Origin: Paraburkholderia edwinii
GTDB lineage: Bacteria; Pseudomonadota; Gammaproteobacteria; Burkholderiales; Burkholderiaceae
Assembly (NCBI RefSeq): GCF_019428685.1
Contig: NZ_CP080095.1
Span: 3,038,001 to 3,102,000, forward strand
DNA length: 64,000 nucleotides
Direction of reading: 5' to 3'
The notes beneath the pieces were generated by a model. The model saw only the letters and a list, made by a program, of their open reading frames with translations. It was not told the origin of the DNA and made no database searches. Made by a program: the position numbers and the translations under genes. Below, one piece after another: positions 25,622 through 36,235 of the stretch (position 1 is the first letter of the stretch; every line of letters begins with the position of its first letter).

Positions 25622-26551
25622 ATGACCACCCCGTCCTACCCGGCTTCTCATTCCGCTGCTCATCCCACTGCTCACCCGTTCTCAACGGTGCGCGATGTAC
25701 TGCGCTATGCGGTGTCGCGCTTCAATCAGGCGCAGCTCTCGTTCGGACACGGCTCGGCGAATGCTTACGACGAAGCGGCGTATCTCGTTCTGCACACGCT
25801 GCATCTGCCGCTCGATCTGCTCGATCCGTTCCTCGATGCGCGCCTCACGGCCGACGAACTCGAAGCGGTGCTGAAGGTGATCGAGCGGCGTGCGGCCGAG
25901 CGCGTGCCGGCCGCCTATATCACGCAGGAAGCGTGGATGCACGGCTATCGCTTTCATGTCGACGAACGCGTGATCGTGCCGCGCTCGTTTATCGGCGAAC
26001 TGCTGCAGGACGGACTGCAGCCGTACGTCGAAGATCCCGAAGCGGTGTCGGCCGTGCTTGAACTGTGCACCGGCTCCGGCTGTCTCGCGATTCTTGCCGC
26101 GCATGCGTTTCCGAACGCGGATGTCGACGCGGTCGACCTGTCGCCGGGCGCGATCGAAGTCGCAACGATCAACGTGACCGACTACGAACTCGACGAGCGC
26201 ATTGCCGTGTTCGAAGGCGACCTGTTCGCGCCGCTGCCCGAGCGACGCTACGAAGTGATCCTCGCCAATCCGCCCTATGTAAATGCGGCATCGATGCAAA
26301 CGCTGCCTGCCGAATACCGGCATGAGCCTGAACTCGCGCTTGCGGGCGGCGCGGACGGCATGGACATTGTGCGGCGCATCATCGGCGAGGCGCGCGACTG
26401 GCTGACCGACGACGGCGTGCTCGTCGTCGAGATCGGCAACGAGCGCGCGAACGTCGAGGCGGCGTTCGGCGGACTCGACCTCGTCTGGCTATCGACGAGC
26501 GCCGGCGACGACAACGTCTTCCTGCTGCAGGCAAGCGACTTGCCGGGCTAA
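25622..26551 (+). CDS. prmB: 50S ribosomal protein uL3 glutamine methyltransferase
   Basis: PrmB uses SAM to N5-methylate a glutamine of uL3, probably during ribosome assembly. The 309-residue protein has an N-terminal helical domain, a Rossmann methyltransferase core with LELCTGSGCLAI (motif I), VDAVDLSPGAIEVA, and the substrate-glutamine motif NPPYV that marks the HemK/PrmB family. PrmB is preferred over PrmC because of the N-terminal VRDVLRYAVSRF type of start and the absence of prfA next to it. It begins 17 bp after dapE and is probably in the same transcript. Confidence 0.92.
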   Translation: MTTPSYPASHSAAHPTAHPFSTVRDVLRYAVSRFNQAQLSFGHGSANAYDEAAYLVLHTLHLPLDLLDPFLDARLTADELEAVLKVIERRAAERVPAAYITQEAWMHGYRFHVDERVIVPRSFIGELLQDGLQPYVEDPEAVSAVLELCTGSGCLAILAAHAFPNADVDAVDLSPGAIEVATINVTDYELDERIAVFEGDLFAPLPERRYEVILANPPYVNAASMQTLPAEYRHEPELALAGGADGMDIVRRIIGEARDWLTDDGVLVVEIGNERANVEAAFGGLDLVWLSTSAGDDNVFLLQASDLPG

Positions 26552-26937
26552 GGCACGTCGGGACACGGCAGGACACACAGAGACACGCGAGGACACGCTC
26601 CGGCACGCGCCAAGGCACGCCGGGCGCCGCTTGAGGAAGGTTGAGGGCCGGTTCCCGGTCCCTCTTTCCCGTTGAGCTTTGATCAGCATCAAGCGCCTCT
26701 TATCGCGCGCGCTCGTGCGTCACGATCGGCGCTCGATACCTGTGGACAATACGCTTGTCCACACGGAAGATCGGGCCTACCGGCGTGGCGTGCTTGCGGT
26801 TCGGTAAGATAAGGACAGTACAGGCTTGAGGCCAGGCTTAGACCAGGTTAAGCCCAGCTTGAGCCGCGCTTGGGCCCGTCACTCTGATCGCATGTGAATG
26901 CGCGCGAACCGCGCGTCGAACGATCCTTCGTACGCTT
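26552..26937. other. 386-bp prmB-cls spacer with imperfect repeats
   Basis: No gene is seen. From 26555 to 26625 a GGACAC/GGCACG-type word recurs about seven times. Near 26822-26875 an 11-12-bp word like AGGCTTGAGCC recurs about five times. Between them lies a perfect inverted repeat at 26741-26763. A TAAGAT hexamer near 26805 could be a -10 for cls. Confidence 0.5.
26741..26763. promoter_or_regulatory. Perfect inverted repeat with two DnaA-box-like arms
   Basis: TGTGGACAA (26741-26749) and TTGTCCACA (26755-26763) are exact inverted copies around 5 bp. Each differs by one base from the DnaA box TTATCCACA. It lies about 175 bp upstream of cls. Confidence 0.6.
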
Positions 26938-28797
26938 ATGCAATTCGATCTGCTTCACATCGGCACGCTGGTATTTATCTGCCATCTGCTCGGCGTGATT
27001 GCCGCGTGCCATGCAGTTCTGCATACCCGCACGTCGCAAGGCGCGATTGCCTGGGCGGTGTCGCTCGTCGCGATGCCGTATCTGACGCTGATTCCCTATC
27101 TGTTTCTTGGCCGCAGCAAATTCGCGGGCTATGTCGACGCGCGCCGCTTCGGCAACGAACTGCTGCGCACGCGCGCGCATCCGCCCGAATGGGCGACCCA
27201 GCCGTCGTCGCACGAGCGGCCCACGCAGGCGCTCGGCGAACATCTCGTGCGCTCGCTCACGCGGCTTTCCGGTATGCCGTTTCTGCCCGGCAATGCGGTG
27301 CGCACGCTCGTCAACGGCGAAGCGACGTTCTTGGCCATTCTCGAGGCGATAGAAAGCGCGCGCAGCTATGTGATCGTGCAGTTCTTTATCGTGCGTGCCG
27401 ACGCGCTCGGCGAACTGATCAAGGACACGCTGATCAGGAAAGTCGAGCAAGGCGTGCACGCGTACGTGCTGTACGACAGCATCGGCAGCTTCGATCTGCC
27501 GCATCGCTATGTGGCCGAAATGCGCGCCGGCGGCGTCGAAATGCATCCGTTCGCGACGAACCGGCGTTTCGTCAACCGCTTCCAGCTGAACTTCCGCAAT
27601 CACCGGAAGATCGTGGTGGTCGACGGCGAGTGCGCGTTTGTCGGCGGCCACAATATCGGCGTCGAATATCTGGGCGCGAAGCCGCCGCTTTCCCCGTGGC
27701 GCGATACGCATATCGAAGTGCGCGGGCCCGCGGTCGCGAGCATCCAGTTCGTGTTCACCGAAGACTGGTACTGGGCCACGCAGCAGTTGCCGCCGCTTGA
27801 GCCGCCGCCGCGTATGCCGGTGGCCGCAGCGTCGCCGGTGGCTGCCTCCGTGGCGGCGTCTGTGTCTGCTCGCGCGGCAGCTGCGGTGTCGGCGTCGGTG
27901 TCCGCTTCGATGGCCGCTGCGGTCAGCGCCGCGGCTAACGCGGCTTCCAATGCCACTGCTAATGCCGCTGTCAGCGCGGCTGTTAGCGCTCCAGTCAGTG
28001 CTCCGGTCAGCACAACCGTGGCCGAGGCGGTGCGTGTCGCGGTAGCTGCGGCAGCTACGCCGCTGCCGGACGAGCCGGCACCAGGCATGCCGCCGGAAAC
28101 GGTGTCGGAAACGATGCTCCCGATCAGGACACTGCCGCCCTCGCCCGCGCGGCCTGGGCAACCCGGCATGGCCACCGTATCGGCCCTCGCGCGCGGCGCA
28201 ACCGCACATACGAACGCATCGGCATTCACCCCGGCGGACCGCGCCGGCGACATGCATTGCCTCGTCGTGCCGTCAGGCCCCGCCGACAAGCAGGAAACCT
28301 GTTCGCTGTTCTTCGTCGAAGCGATCAGCGCCGCACGCAAGCGGATCTGGATCACGACGCCCTACCTCGTGCCCGACGAAGCCGTGTTCTCGGCATTGCG
28401 CCTCGCGGCGCTGCGCGGCGTGGACGTGCGCATCCTGATTCCGAGCCGGCGCGATCATATCGTCGTGTTCGAAGCGTCGCGGCTCTATGCGCACGACTCG
28501 ATCCGCGCCGGCGTGCGCGTATTCCGTTACCGGCCGGGCTTTCTGCACCAGAAGGTCGTGCTGATCGACGACGAAGCCGCCGCGGTGGGCAGCGCGAACC
28601 TCGACAACCGGTCGTTCCGCCTGAACTTCGAGATCATGGTGCTGACGATCGACCGCGGCTTCGCCGCCGAGGTCGAAGCGATGCTCCTGCGCGACTTCGC
28701 CGATGCCTATGAGATCGACCGCAGCGAATACCGGAAGTCGCCGGCATGGCGCCGCATGGCGATGCACGTGGCGCGGCTCTTCGCGCCGATCCTGTAA
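26938..28797 (+). CDS. cls: Cardiolipin synthase with Ala-rich insert between the two PLD domains
   Basis: The enzyme makes cardiolipin from phosphatidylglycerol at the inner membrane. Two N-terminal membrane segments (about residues 5-27 and 38-58) are followed by two phospholipase D motifs: NHRKIVVVDGECAFVGGHN (about 220-238) and LHQKVVLIDDEAAAVGSAN (about 535-553). The final sequence LNFEIMVLTID is typical of bacterial Cls. Between the motifs is an insert of about 150 residues (about 285-437), first Ala/Ser/Val-rich, then Pro-rich. The family is about 480 residues long, so 619 is unusual and matches the insert. Both HKD motifs are intact. Confidence 0.9.
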   Translation: MQFDLLHIGTLVFICHLLGVIAACHAVLHTRTSQGAIAWAVSLVAMPYLTLIPYLFLGRSKFAGYVDARRFGNELLRTRAHPPEWATQPSSHERPTQALGEHLVRSLTRLSGMPFLPGNAVRTLVNGEATFLAILEAIESARSYVIVQFFIVRADALGELIKDTLIRKVEQGVHAYVLYDSIGSFDLPHRYVAEMRAGGVEMHPFATNRRFVNRFQLNFRNHRKIVVVDGECAFVGGHNIGVEYLGAKPPLSPWRDTHIEVRGPAVASIQFVFTEDWYWATQQLPPLEPPPRMPVAAASPVAASVAASVSARAAAAVSASVSASMAAAVSAAANAASNATANAAVSAAVSAPVSAPVSTTVAEAVRVAVAAAATPLPDEPAPGMPPETVSETMLPIRTLPPSPARPGQPGMATVSALARGATAHTNASAFTPADRAGDMHCLVVPSGPADKQETCSLFFVEAISAARKRIWITTPYLVPDEAVFSALRLAALRGVDVRILIPSRRDHIVVFEASRLYAHDSIRAGVRVFRYRPGFLHQKVVLIDDEAAAVGSANLDNRSFRLNFEIMVLTIDRGFAAEVEAMLLRDFADAYEIDRSEYRKSPAWRRMAMHVARLFAPIL

Positions 28798-28825
28798 CCG
28801 GTATGTAGCGCCGCGGCGCGCGGTG

Positions 28826-29326
28826 CTACAGCACCTTCTCGATATCGACCGCGATCTCGTCAGGCTTTTTGGGCGGCCCGTAGCGCCTGAGCACCTCGCC
28901 GTCGCGGTTAACGAGAAACTTCGTGAAGTTCCAATTGATCCGCTTCAAGCCGAGCAGCCCCGGCGCCTCCGTCTTCAGATATCTGAAAAGCGGATGCGTA
29001 TTCTCGCCGTTCACCTCGATCTTCTCGAACAGCTGGAACGACACGCCGAAGTTCCTTTCGCAGAAGTTGCCGATCTGCTCGGCGTCGCCGGGTTCCTGCT
29101 TGCCGAACTGGTTGCACGGAAAGCCGAGCACTTCGAGGCCGCGCGCCGCGTATTGCTGGTAAAGATTCTGCAAGCCTTTGTATTGCGGCGTGAAGCCGCA
29201 TTCGCTGGCGGTGTTCACGATCAGCAGGGGCCGGCCGCGATAGCGTTCGAAACTGATCTCCTCGCCATTCAACGCGCGAGCCGAGAACGAATAGATGGAG
29301 GTTGTTGTGCTGGTGGTCTTTGCCAT
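28826..29326 (-). CDS. Glutathione peroxidase family protein (Cys type)
   Basis: A 166-residue thiol peroxidase. The catalytic Cys43 sits in NTASECGFTPQY, with FPCNQFGKQEPG (Gln and the resolving-Cys region) and INWNFTKFLV (Trp and Asn) completing the tetrad. The Cys in place of selenocysteine, and the conserved CNQF cysteine, suggest it uses thioredoxin in practice, like E. coli BtuE. It reduces hydroperoxides in the cytoplasm. It converges on cls and diverges from the ABC-F gene. Confidence 0.93.
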   Translation of the reverse strand: MAKTTSTTTSIYSFSARALNGEEISFERYRGRPLLIVNTASECGFTPQYKGLQNLYQQYAARGLEVLGFPCNQFGKQEPGDAEQIGNFCERNFGVSFQLFEKIEVNGENTHPLFRYLKTEAPGLLGLKRINWNFTKFLVNRDGEVLRRYGPPKKPDEIAVDIEKVL

Positions 29327-29451
29327 ATGCGCTCCCGAAGAAAGTCATCAGTTTACGTACGCGGAGCTTTCGCGCCAGTCGGCCGAACGGACGATGCCAG
29401 GCAACACGCGGCACAGTCTAAAATAGCGTTTTTCTCTCGCCCGGCCCTGTT

Positions 29452-31419
<1,968 letters not shown>

Positions 31420-31423
31420 GGGT

Positions 31424-31600
31424 TTAGCTGCCGCGGTTTGGCGACTGCGGTTTGGCGACTGCGGTTTTTCGCAACTGCGGGTTGGCAACGGCGGCTTGGT
31501 AACTGCGGTTTGGCAACTGCGATTTGGCAACTGCGGGTTGGCAACGGCGGCTTGGTAACTGCGGCTTGGTAACTGCGGTTTGGCAACGGCGATTTTGCAG
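31424..31600. repeat. 14-bp minisatellite after the ABC-F gene
   Basis: About eleven copies of a 14-bp unit with consensus TTGGCAACTGCGGT follow the ABC-F stop. Phase is exact from 31482 to 31593 (copies start every 14 bp), with one irregular unit near 31466. Variant positions switch between C/T and T/G. The unit is not a multiple of three. Confidence 0.93.
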
Positions 31601-31715
31601 CCGCGATCTGAACGCTGCAGAATGCGAACTGGCTGCTGCTGCGCGATCCGCCATTGCAAGCTAAGCCACTGCGCGCGCGTCACGCGCGGACACTATCAAC
31701 GACCGGAGGATAACC

Positions 31716-32846
31716 TTGTCTTCTGCTGATGCACTGAAAGGCTTGCGCGTGATCGACCTCACGCGCATTCTGCCCGGCCCCGTCGCCACGCTGCGGCTTG
31801 CGGAAATGGGCGCTGACGTGCTGAAGATCGAAGCGCCCGGTGACGGCGATGCATCGCGCGTGATGTTGCAAAGCGAGACGGACCAGCTCGAAGGCCGGCC
31901 GAGCATGCTCTATCAGATCGTCAACCGCGGCAAACGCGTGACGCGGCTCGACCTGAAAACGGAAGCGGGCAACACAGTGCTGCGCGCGCTCGCGCGCGAA
32001 GCGGATGTGATCGTCGAGAGTTTCCGGCCCGGCGTGATGGACCGGCTCGGGCTCGGCTACGAAGCGTTGCGCGAGCTGAATCCAAAACTCGTCTATTGCT
32101 CGATTACCGGTTACGGATCAACCGGCGTCTACTCGACCATCGCCGGGCACGACCTCAACTTTATCGCTTACTCCGGTGTTCTCGATCAGCTCGCCTCGCG
32201 CGACGGCACACCGATCGTGCCGAACTTCCAGATCGGCGATATGCTCGGCGGCGCGTTGAGCGCGATCACGCAGATTCTCGCGGCGCTCTGGCATGTCGCG
32301 CGCGGCGGCGAAGGCCGCTTCGTCGATGTGTCGATGACCCACGCCACGCACGCGCACAACGTGGTCGCGCATGTCGGGCTCGTCAACGATGGCACGGCGC
32401 CCGCGCACGGCACGGGGCTTCTCAATGGCGGCGCGCCCTGCTACAACCTCTACCGCACGCGCGACGGCCGTTGGCTCGCGATTGCGGCGCTCGAACTCAA
32501 ATTCTGGGAAACGCTGTGCACGGCGCTGAACCGGCCCGATTGGGCCAAGCGCCACTGGAGCTTGGGGCAGGCGCTCGGCGGCCCCGATGCCGTGGCGTTG
32601 ACGCAGGAAATGATGGCCTTGATCGCGACGCGCACGCTTGCCGAATGGATCGAGTTGCTCGAGCCGCTGAACTGCTGCGTGGCGCCGGTGCTGACACCGG
32701 CGGAAGCGGCTCAACATCCGCTGTTTGCTCCTGAGCTTTACGCAGCCGCCGGACAGGAAAACTACACGGCGGATAACACGGGCGACGGCGCCATTCCGCA
32801 AGAATGGGACCGCGCGAGAGCCGTGAAGGGATATGAAGGCGGATAG
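31716..32846 (+). CDS. CaiB/BaiF family CoA transferase
   Basis: A 376-residue class III CoA transferase, which moves CoA between carboxylic acids through an aspartyl-CoA intermediate. It begins LKGLRVIDLTRILPGP, then has MGADVLKIEAPGDGD, VNRGKRVTRLDLK, IVESFRPGVMDRLGLGYE and SITGYGSTG, all family signatures. The expected catalytic Asp lies in the QIGDML stretch (about residue 172). The start is a TTG preceded by GGAGG. The substrate is unknown and no pathway partner is adjacent. Confidence 0.9.
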   Translation: MSSADALKGLRVIDLTRILPGPVATLRLAEMGADVLKIEAPGDGDASRVMLQSETDQLEGRPSMLYQIVNRGKRVTRLDLKTEAGNTVLRALAREADVIVESFRPGVMDRLGLGYEALRELNPKLVYCSITGYGSTGVYSTIAGHDLNFIAYSGVLDQLASRDGTPIVPNFQIGDMLGGALSAITQILAALWHVARGGEGRFVDVSMTHATHAHNVVAHVGLVNDGTAPAHGTGLLNGGAPCYNLYRTRDGRWLAIAALELKFWETLCTALNRPDWAKRHWSLGQALGGPDAVALTQEMMALIATRTLAEWIELLEPLNCCVAPVLTPAEAAQHPLFAPELYAAAGQENYTADNTGDGAIPQEWDRARAVKGYEGG

Positions 32847-33004
32847 GAAGGCTGAGGTGGGCCGCGCCTGAACCGTCGTGCCCGAGCCGGCGGCGTCTGA
32901 AACCGGCCGCACAGGCCGTAGCGCCACGAGCGGGATCGAACGCGCTGCGGTCGACATCACCCGCAACGGAAACCAGCCACCCGTCTACATCATTTCACCA
33001 CCGC

Positions 33005-33268
33005 TTAGCGCCTCGGCAAGGTCTGCCTCGGCTGACGCTCGTCGTCGATAAGCACGTGTTTGCGCCCCTGAACGTGGCGGCGAATCGTGGCCCGCACTTC
33101 GTCGGGCGTGATGTCTTCGGCGACCACGCGGCGCGAAATCTGCCCGCCCGTGTCGATCCATTCGACGATCCGGCAACTGTCGCCCCACGGCTGGGGAATC
33201 GGCGGCGATACGCGGCAGCCGCGCAGGTTCGCGAGCCGATCCGCTTCGGGTTCACGAGTCAGTTTCAA
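33005..33268 (-). CDS. Small conserved-looking hypothetical protein (87 aa)
   Basis: An 87-residue protein beginning KLTREPEADRLANLRGC and containing RIVEWIDTGGQISRRVVAED and HVLIDDERQPRQTLPRR. It has the charge balance and codon use of a real protein and no signal peptide. The start appears to be TTG, 8 nt from AAGGA. I do not recognise a domain or a function. It lies upstream of radA on another transcription unit, after the CaiB gene. Confidence 0.6.
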   Translation of the reverse strand: MKLTREPEADRLANLRGCRVSPPIPQPWGDSCRIVEWIDTGGQISRRVVAEDITPDEVRATIRRHVQGRKHVLIDDERQPRQTLPRR

Positions 33269-33406
33269 GACGCATCCTTTTTCCGTTTATGACGGATTGC
33301 CTATGCGCCAAAGAATAGGGAAATCGTGTGGAATCTGGGTTACAGCCGCCGGCATGATATTTACAGCGGATTACGTCACGCACCATGTGCGTGCGTGATG
33401 GGTCCG

Positions 33407-34783
33407 TCATTCGAGCGTGCGCACGCGGTCGATCGCCTGTTCGATACGCTCGACCGCGATCACCTGCAGCCCGTCGATCGCCTGCTTCGGCGCATTGGCC
33501 TTCGGAATCAGCGCGACCGAAAAGCCGAGCTTGGCGGCTTCCTTCAGACGCTCCTGACCGCGTGGCGACGGCCGGATCTCGCCCGCGAGCCCGACTTCGC
33601 CGAATACGATGAGCCCCTTCGGCAGCGGCTTGTTGCGCATCGACGAGTGGATCGCAAGCAGCACCGCGAGATCGGCGGCGGGCTCGGTGATCTTCACGCC
33701 GCCGACCGCATTCAGAAAGACGTCCTGATCGAAGCACGCGATGCCCGCGTGACGATGCAGCACCGCGAGCAGCATCGCGAGCCGGTTCTGCTCGAGGCCG
33801 ACCGCAAGCCGCCGCGGATTCGGCACGTTCGCGGTATCGACGAGGGCCTGCACTTCGACGAGCAGCGGCCGCGTGCCTTCCTGCGTAACGAGCACGCACG
33901 AGCCCGGCACGATCTGTTCGTGCTGCGACAGAAACAGTGCGGACGGATTCGCGACGCCGCGCAAACCGCGCTCGGTCATCGCGAACACGCCGAGCTCGTT
34001 GACGGCGCCGAAGCGGTTCTTGAACGCGCGCACCAGACGGAACGACGAATGTGTGTCGCCTTCGAAATACAACACCGTGTCGACGATATGTTCAAGCACG
34101 CGCGGACCGGCGAGATTGCCCTCTTTCGTGACGTGCCCGACCATGATGATCGCCGTGCCCGACTGCTTCGCGACGCGCGTCAGTTGCGCCGCGCATTCGC
34201 GCACCTGCGCGACCGAGCCCGGCGCCGAGGTCAGCGCCTCCGAATAGACGGTCTGGATCGAATCGATAACGGCGACGTCGGGCCGCTCCTCGGCAATCGT
34301 CGCCTGGATTTTCTCGAGTTGAATCTCGGCGAGCAGCTTCAGTTCGTTGGCGTTCGAGCCCGGTTCGAGCAGCGACAGACGTTGCGCGCGCAACGCAATC
34401 TGCGCGGCCGATTCCTCGCCGCTCACATAGAGCGCGCGCCGCTCGCTGGCGATCTGCGCGAGCGACTGCAACAGCAAAGTCGATTTGCCGATGCCCGGGT
34501 CGCCGCCGATCAGCACGACGCCGCCCGCGACGAGCCCGCCGCCGAGCACGCGGTCGAATTCGCCGACGCCGGTCGAAAAACGCGGCACATCGGATGCTTC
34601 GATATCGGCCAGGCGTTGCACCGGCGCGCTCTTCGCGAGCGACTGGAAGCGATGCGCGGAGGCCGATTCGGCCACCGTCTCGACCAACGTATTCCACGCA
34701 TGGCAGGACGGGCACTGCCCTTGCCACTTCGGCGACGACGCGCCGCATTCGGTGCAGGTGTACAACGTTTTCTGTTTAGCCAC
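33407..34783 (-). CDS. radA: DNA repair protein RadA
   Basis: RadA is a RecA-like branch-migration ATPase in recombinational repair. The 458-residue protein has the N-terminal zinc finger (CTECGASSPKWQGQCPSC, residues 10-27), Walker A GGDPGIGKSTLLLQ (about 97-110), the RadA-specific KNRFG motif, and a C-terminal Lon-like domain with GGVKITEPAADLAVLLAI and FGEVGLAGEIR. All key residues are present. It lies downstream of alr across 162 bp. Confidence 0.97.
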   Translation of the reverse strand: MAKQKTLYTCTECGASSPKWQGQCPSCHAWNTLVETVAESASAHRFQSLAKSAPVQRLADIEASDVPRFSTGVGEFDRVLGGGLVAGGVVLIGGDPGIGKSTLLLQSLAQIASERRALYVSGEESAAQIALRAQRLSLLEPGSNANELKLLAEIQLEKIQATIAEERPDVAVIDSIQTVYSEALTSAPGSVAQVRECAAQLTRVAKQSGTAIIMVGHVTKEGNLAGPRVLEHIVDTVLYFEGDTHSSFRLVRAFKNRFGAVNELGVFAMTERGLRGVANPSALFLSQHEQIVPGSCVLVTQEGTRPLLVEVQALVDTANVPNPRRLAVGLEQNRLAMLLAVLHRHAGIACFDQDVFLNAVGGVKITEPAADLAVLLAIHSSMRNKPLPKGLIVFGEVGLAGEIRPSPRGQERLKEAAKLGFSVALIPKANAPKQAIDGLQVIAVERIEQAIDRVRTLE

Positions 34784-34945
34784 GCAGACCTTGCCTGATT
34801 TGTATTGTCATAGGGAAGGAAAAGCGGCAGGCCGCCCTTCACACCGCATTCGCGGCTGCCCAGTTCGATGATTGACGCGCCGGTGCTTACTGCGCGGATT
34901 TGCCACACCGCGCGGATCGGTTACCGCACAGCGGCGCGCGGTTGC

Positions 34946-36016
34946 TTATTCCGCGCGGACCGGCACGCGCATCGCGACCGCGCACATCAGCTCGTAGCCG
35001 ATCGTGCCGCATGCCTGTGCGACGTCGTCGATCGGCAGCGCGTTGCCCCAGAGTTCGACACGCGAGCCGATACCGGCCTGCGGACACGGCGTCAGATCGA
35101 CGGTGATCATGTCCATCGACACGCGCCCAACGATGCGTGTGCGAATGCCGTCGACGATCACGGGCGTGCCTTCGGGCGCATTGCGCGGGTAACCGTCCGC
35201 GTAACCGCACGCGACGACGCCGATGCGCATGCCCGCGCGCGCCTTGAAGATCGAGCCGTAGCCGACCGTCTCGCCTTCGGGCAGCGTCTGCACGGCGATC
35301 AGTTCCGAGGCGAGCGTCATGGCCGGCTGCAGACCCGTGCTGCGAATGTCGGTATGCACGCCCGACGGCGATGCGCCATACAGCATGATGCCGGGCCGGA
35401 CCCAGTCGAAATGCGACTTCGGATGCCACAGCGTGGCCGCCGAATTCGCGAGGCTGCGCGCACCGGCAATGCCCTTCGCGCCGCGCTCGAACGCTTCCAT
35501 CTGATGCTCGATGCCGCGCTCGCCGTCGGCGTCGGAAAAGTGGGTCATCAGCGTGATCTGGCCGACGCCCGGGCAAGCGCGCGCGCGCTCCCAGGCGGCG
35601 CGGAACCGGTCCGGCGTGTAGCCGAGGCGGTTCATGCCGCTATTCATCTTGAGCTGGATATTGACCGGCTTGGACAGCCGCGCCATTTCGAGCATGCGCA
35701 GCTGCTCGTCCGAATGCAGCGCCGTGGTGAGGCTGTAGCGGTCGATCAGATCGATATCGGTCGGACGAAAAAAGCCTTCGAGCAACAAAATCGGGCCCGC
35801 CCAGCCCAATTCGCGCAACTTCACCGCTTCTTCGAGGTCCAGCAACCCAAAGCCGTCCGTTGCGCGCAATCCGGGGAACGCACGCGCCATTCCGTGGCCA
35901 TACGCATTCGCCTTGACGATTGCCCAGATTTTGGACTTTGGCGCATAGCGGCGGACCACCGCGAGATTGTTGGCGAGAGCGGCGGTATGGATCGTGGCAA
36001 GGAGCGGGCGCGGCAT
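34946..36016 (-). CDS. alr: Alanine racemase
   Basis: Alr makes D-alanine for peptidoglycan with PLP. The 356-residue protein has the PLP lysine K35 in [11 protein letters not shown], the [11 protein letters not shown] motif, [10 protein letters not shown], the catalytic Tyr in [10 protein letters not shown] (about residue 255) and the C-terminal [16 protein letters not shown] seven codons upstream is possible, but the [10 protein letters not shown] start matches the family. It is divergent from lplT. Confidence 0.95.
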   Translation of the reverse strand: MPRPLLATIHTAALANNLAVVRRYAPKSKIWAIVKANAYGHGMARAFPGLRATDGFGLLDLEEAVKLRELGWAGPILLLEGFFRPTDIDLIDRYSLTTALHSDEQLRMLEMARLSKPVNIQLKMNSGMNRLGYTPDRFRAAWERARACPGVGQITLMTHFSDADGERGIEHQMEAFERGAKGIAGARSLANSAATLWHPKSHFDWVRPGIMLYGASPSGVHTDIRSTGLQPAMTLASELIAVQTLPEGETVGYGSIFKARAGMRIGVVACGYADGYPRNAPEGTPVIVDGIRTRIVGRVSMDMITVDLTPCPQAGIGSRVELWGNALPIDDVAQACGTIGYELMCAVAMRVPVRAE

Positions 36017-36235
36017 GGGATTTTTGAGTAAAGACACTTTCGAATCAGCAGCTTACAGCGCGTTTTCAGCGCCACGAAGCCCGCTGCGACTGGACGATCA
36101 AGGATTTTGCTAGTCAGTATCCAGCTATTTTCATGATATAAAGCCGTGCGCACAACCCATTTCGAACGGAATAAGCCCGAACGTCATATCCACGGTCTTG
36201 CCCGCCAGACCGTCGCGAGGACAGCATCGCATCAG

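Noticed and set aside
26741..26763. Replication origin
   Set aside because: Only two DnaA-like boxes, with no AT-rich unwinding region and no dnaA, dnaN or parAB genes nearby.
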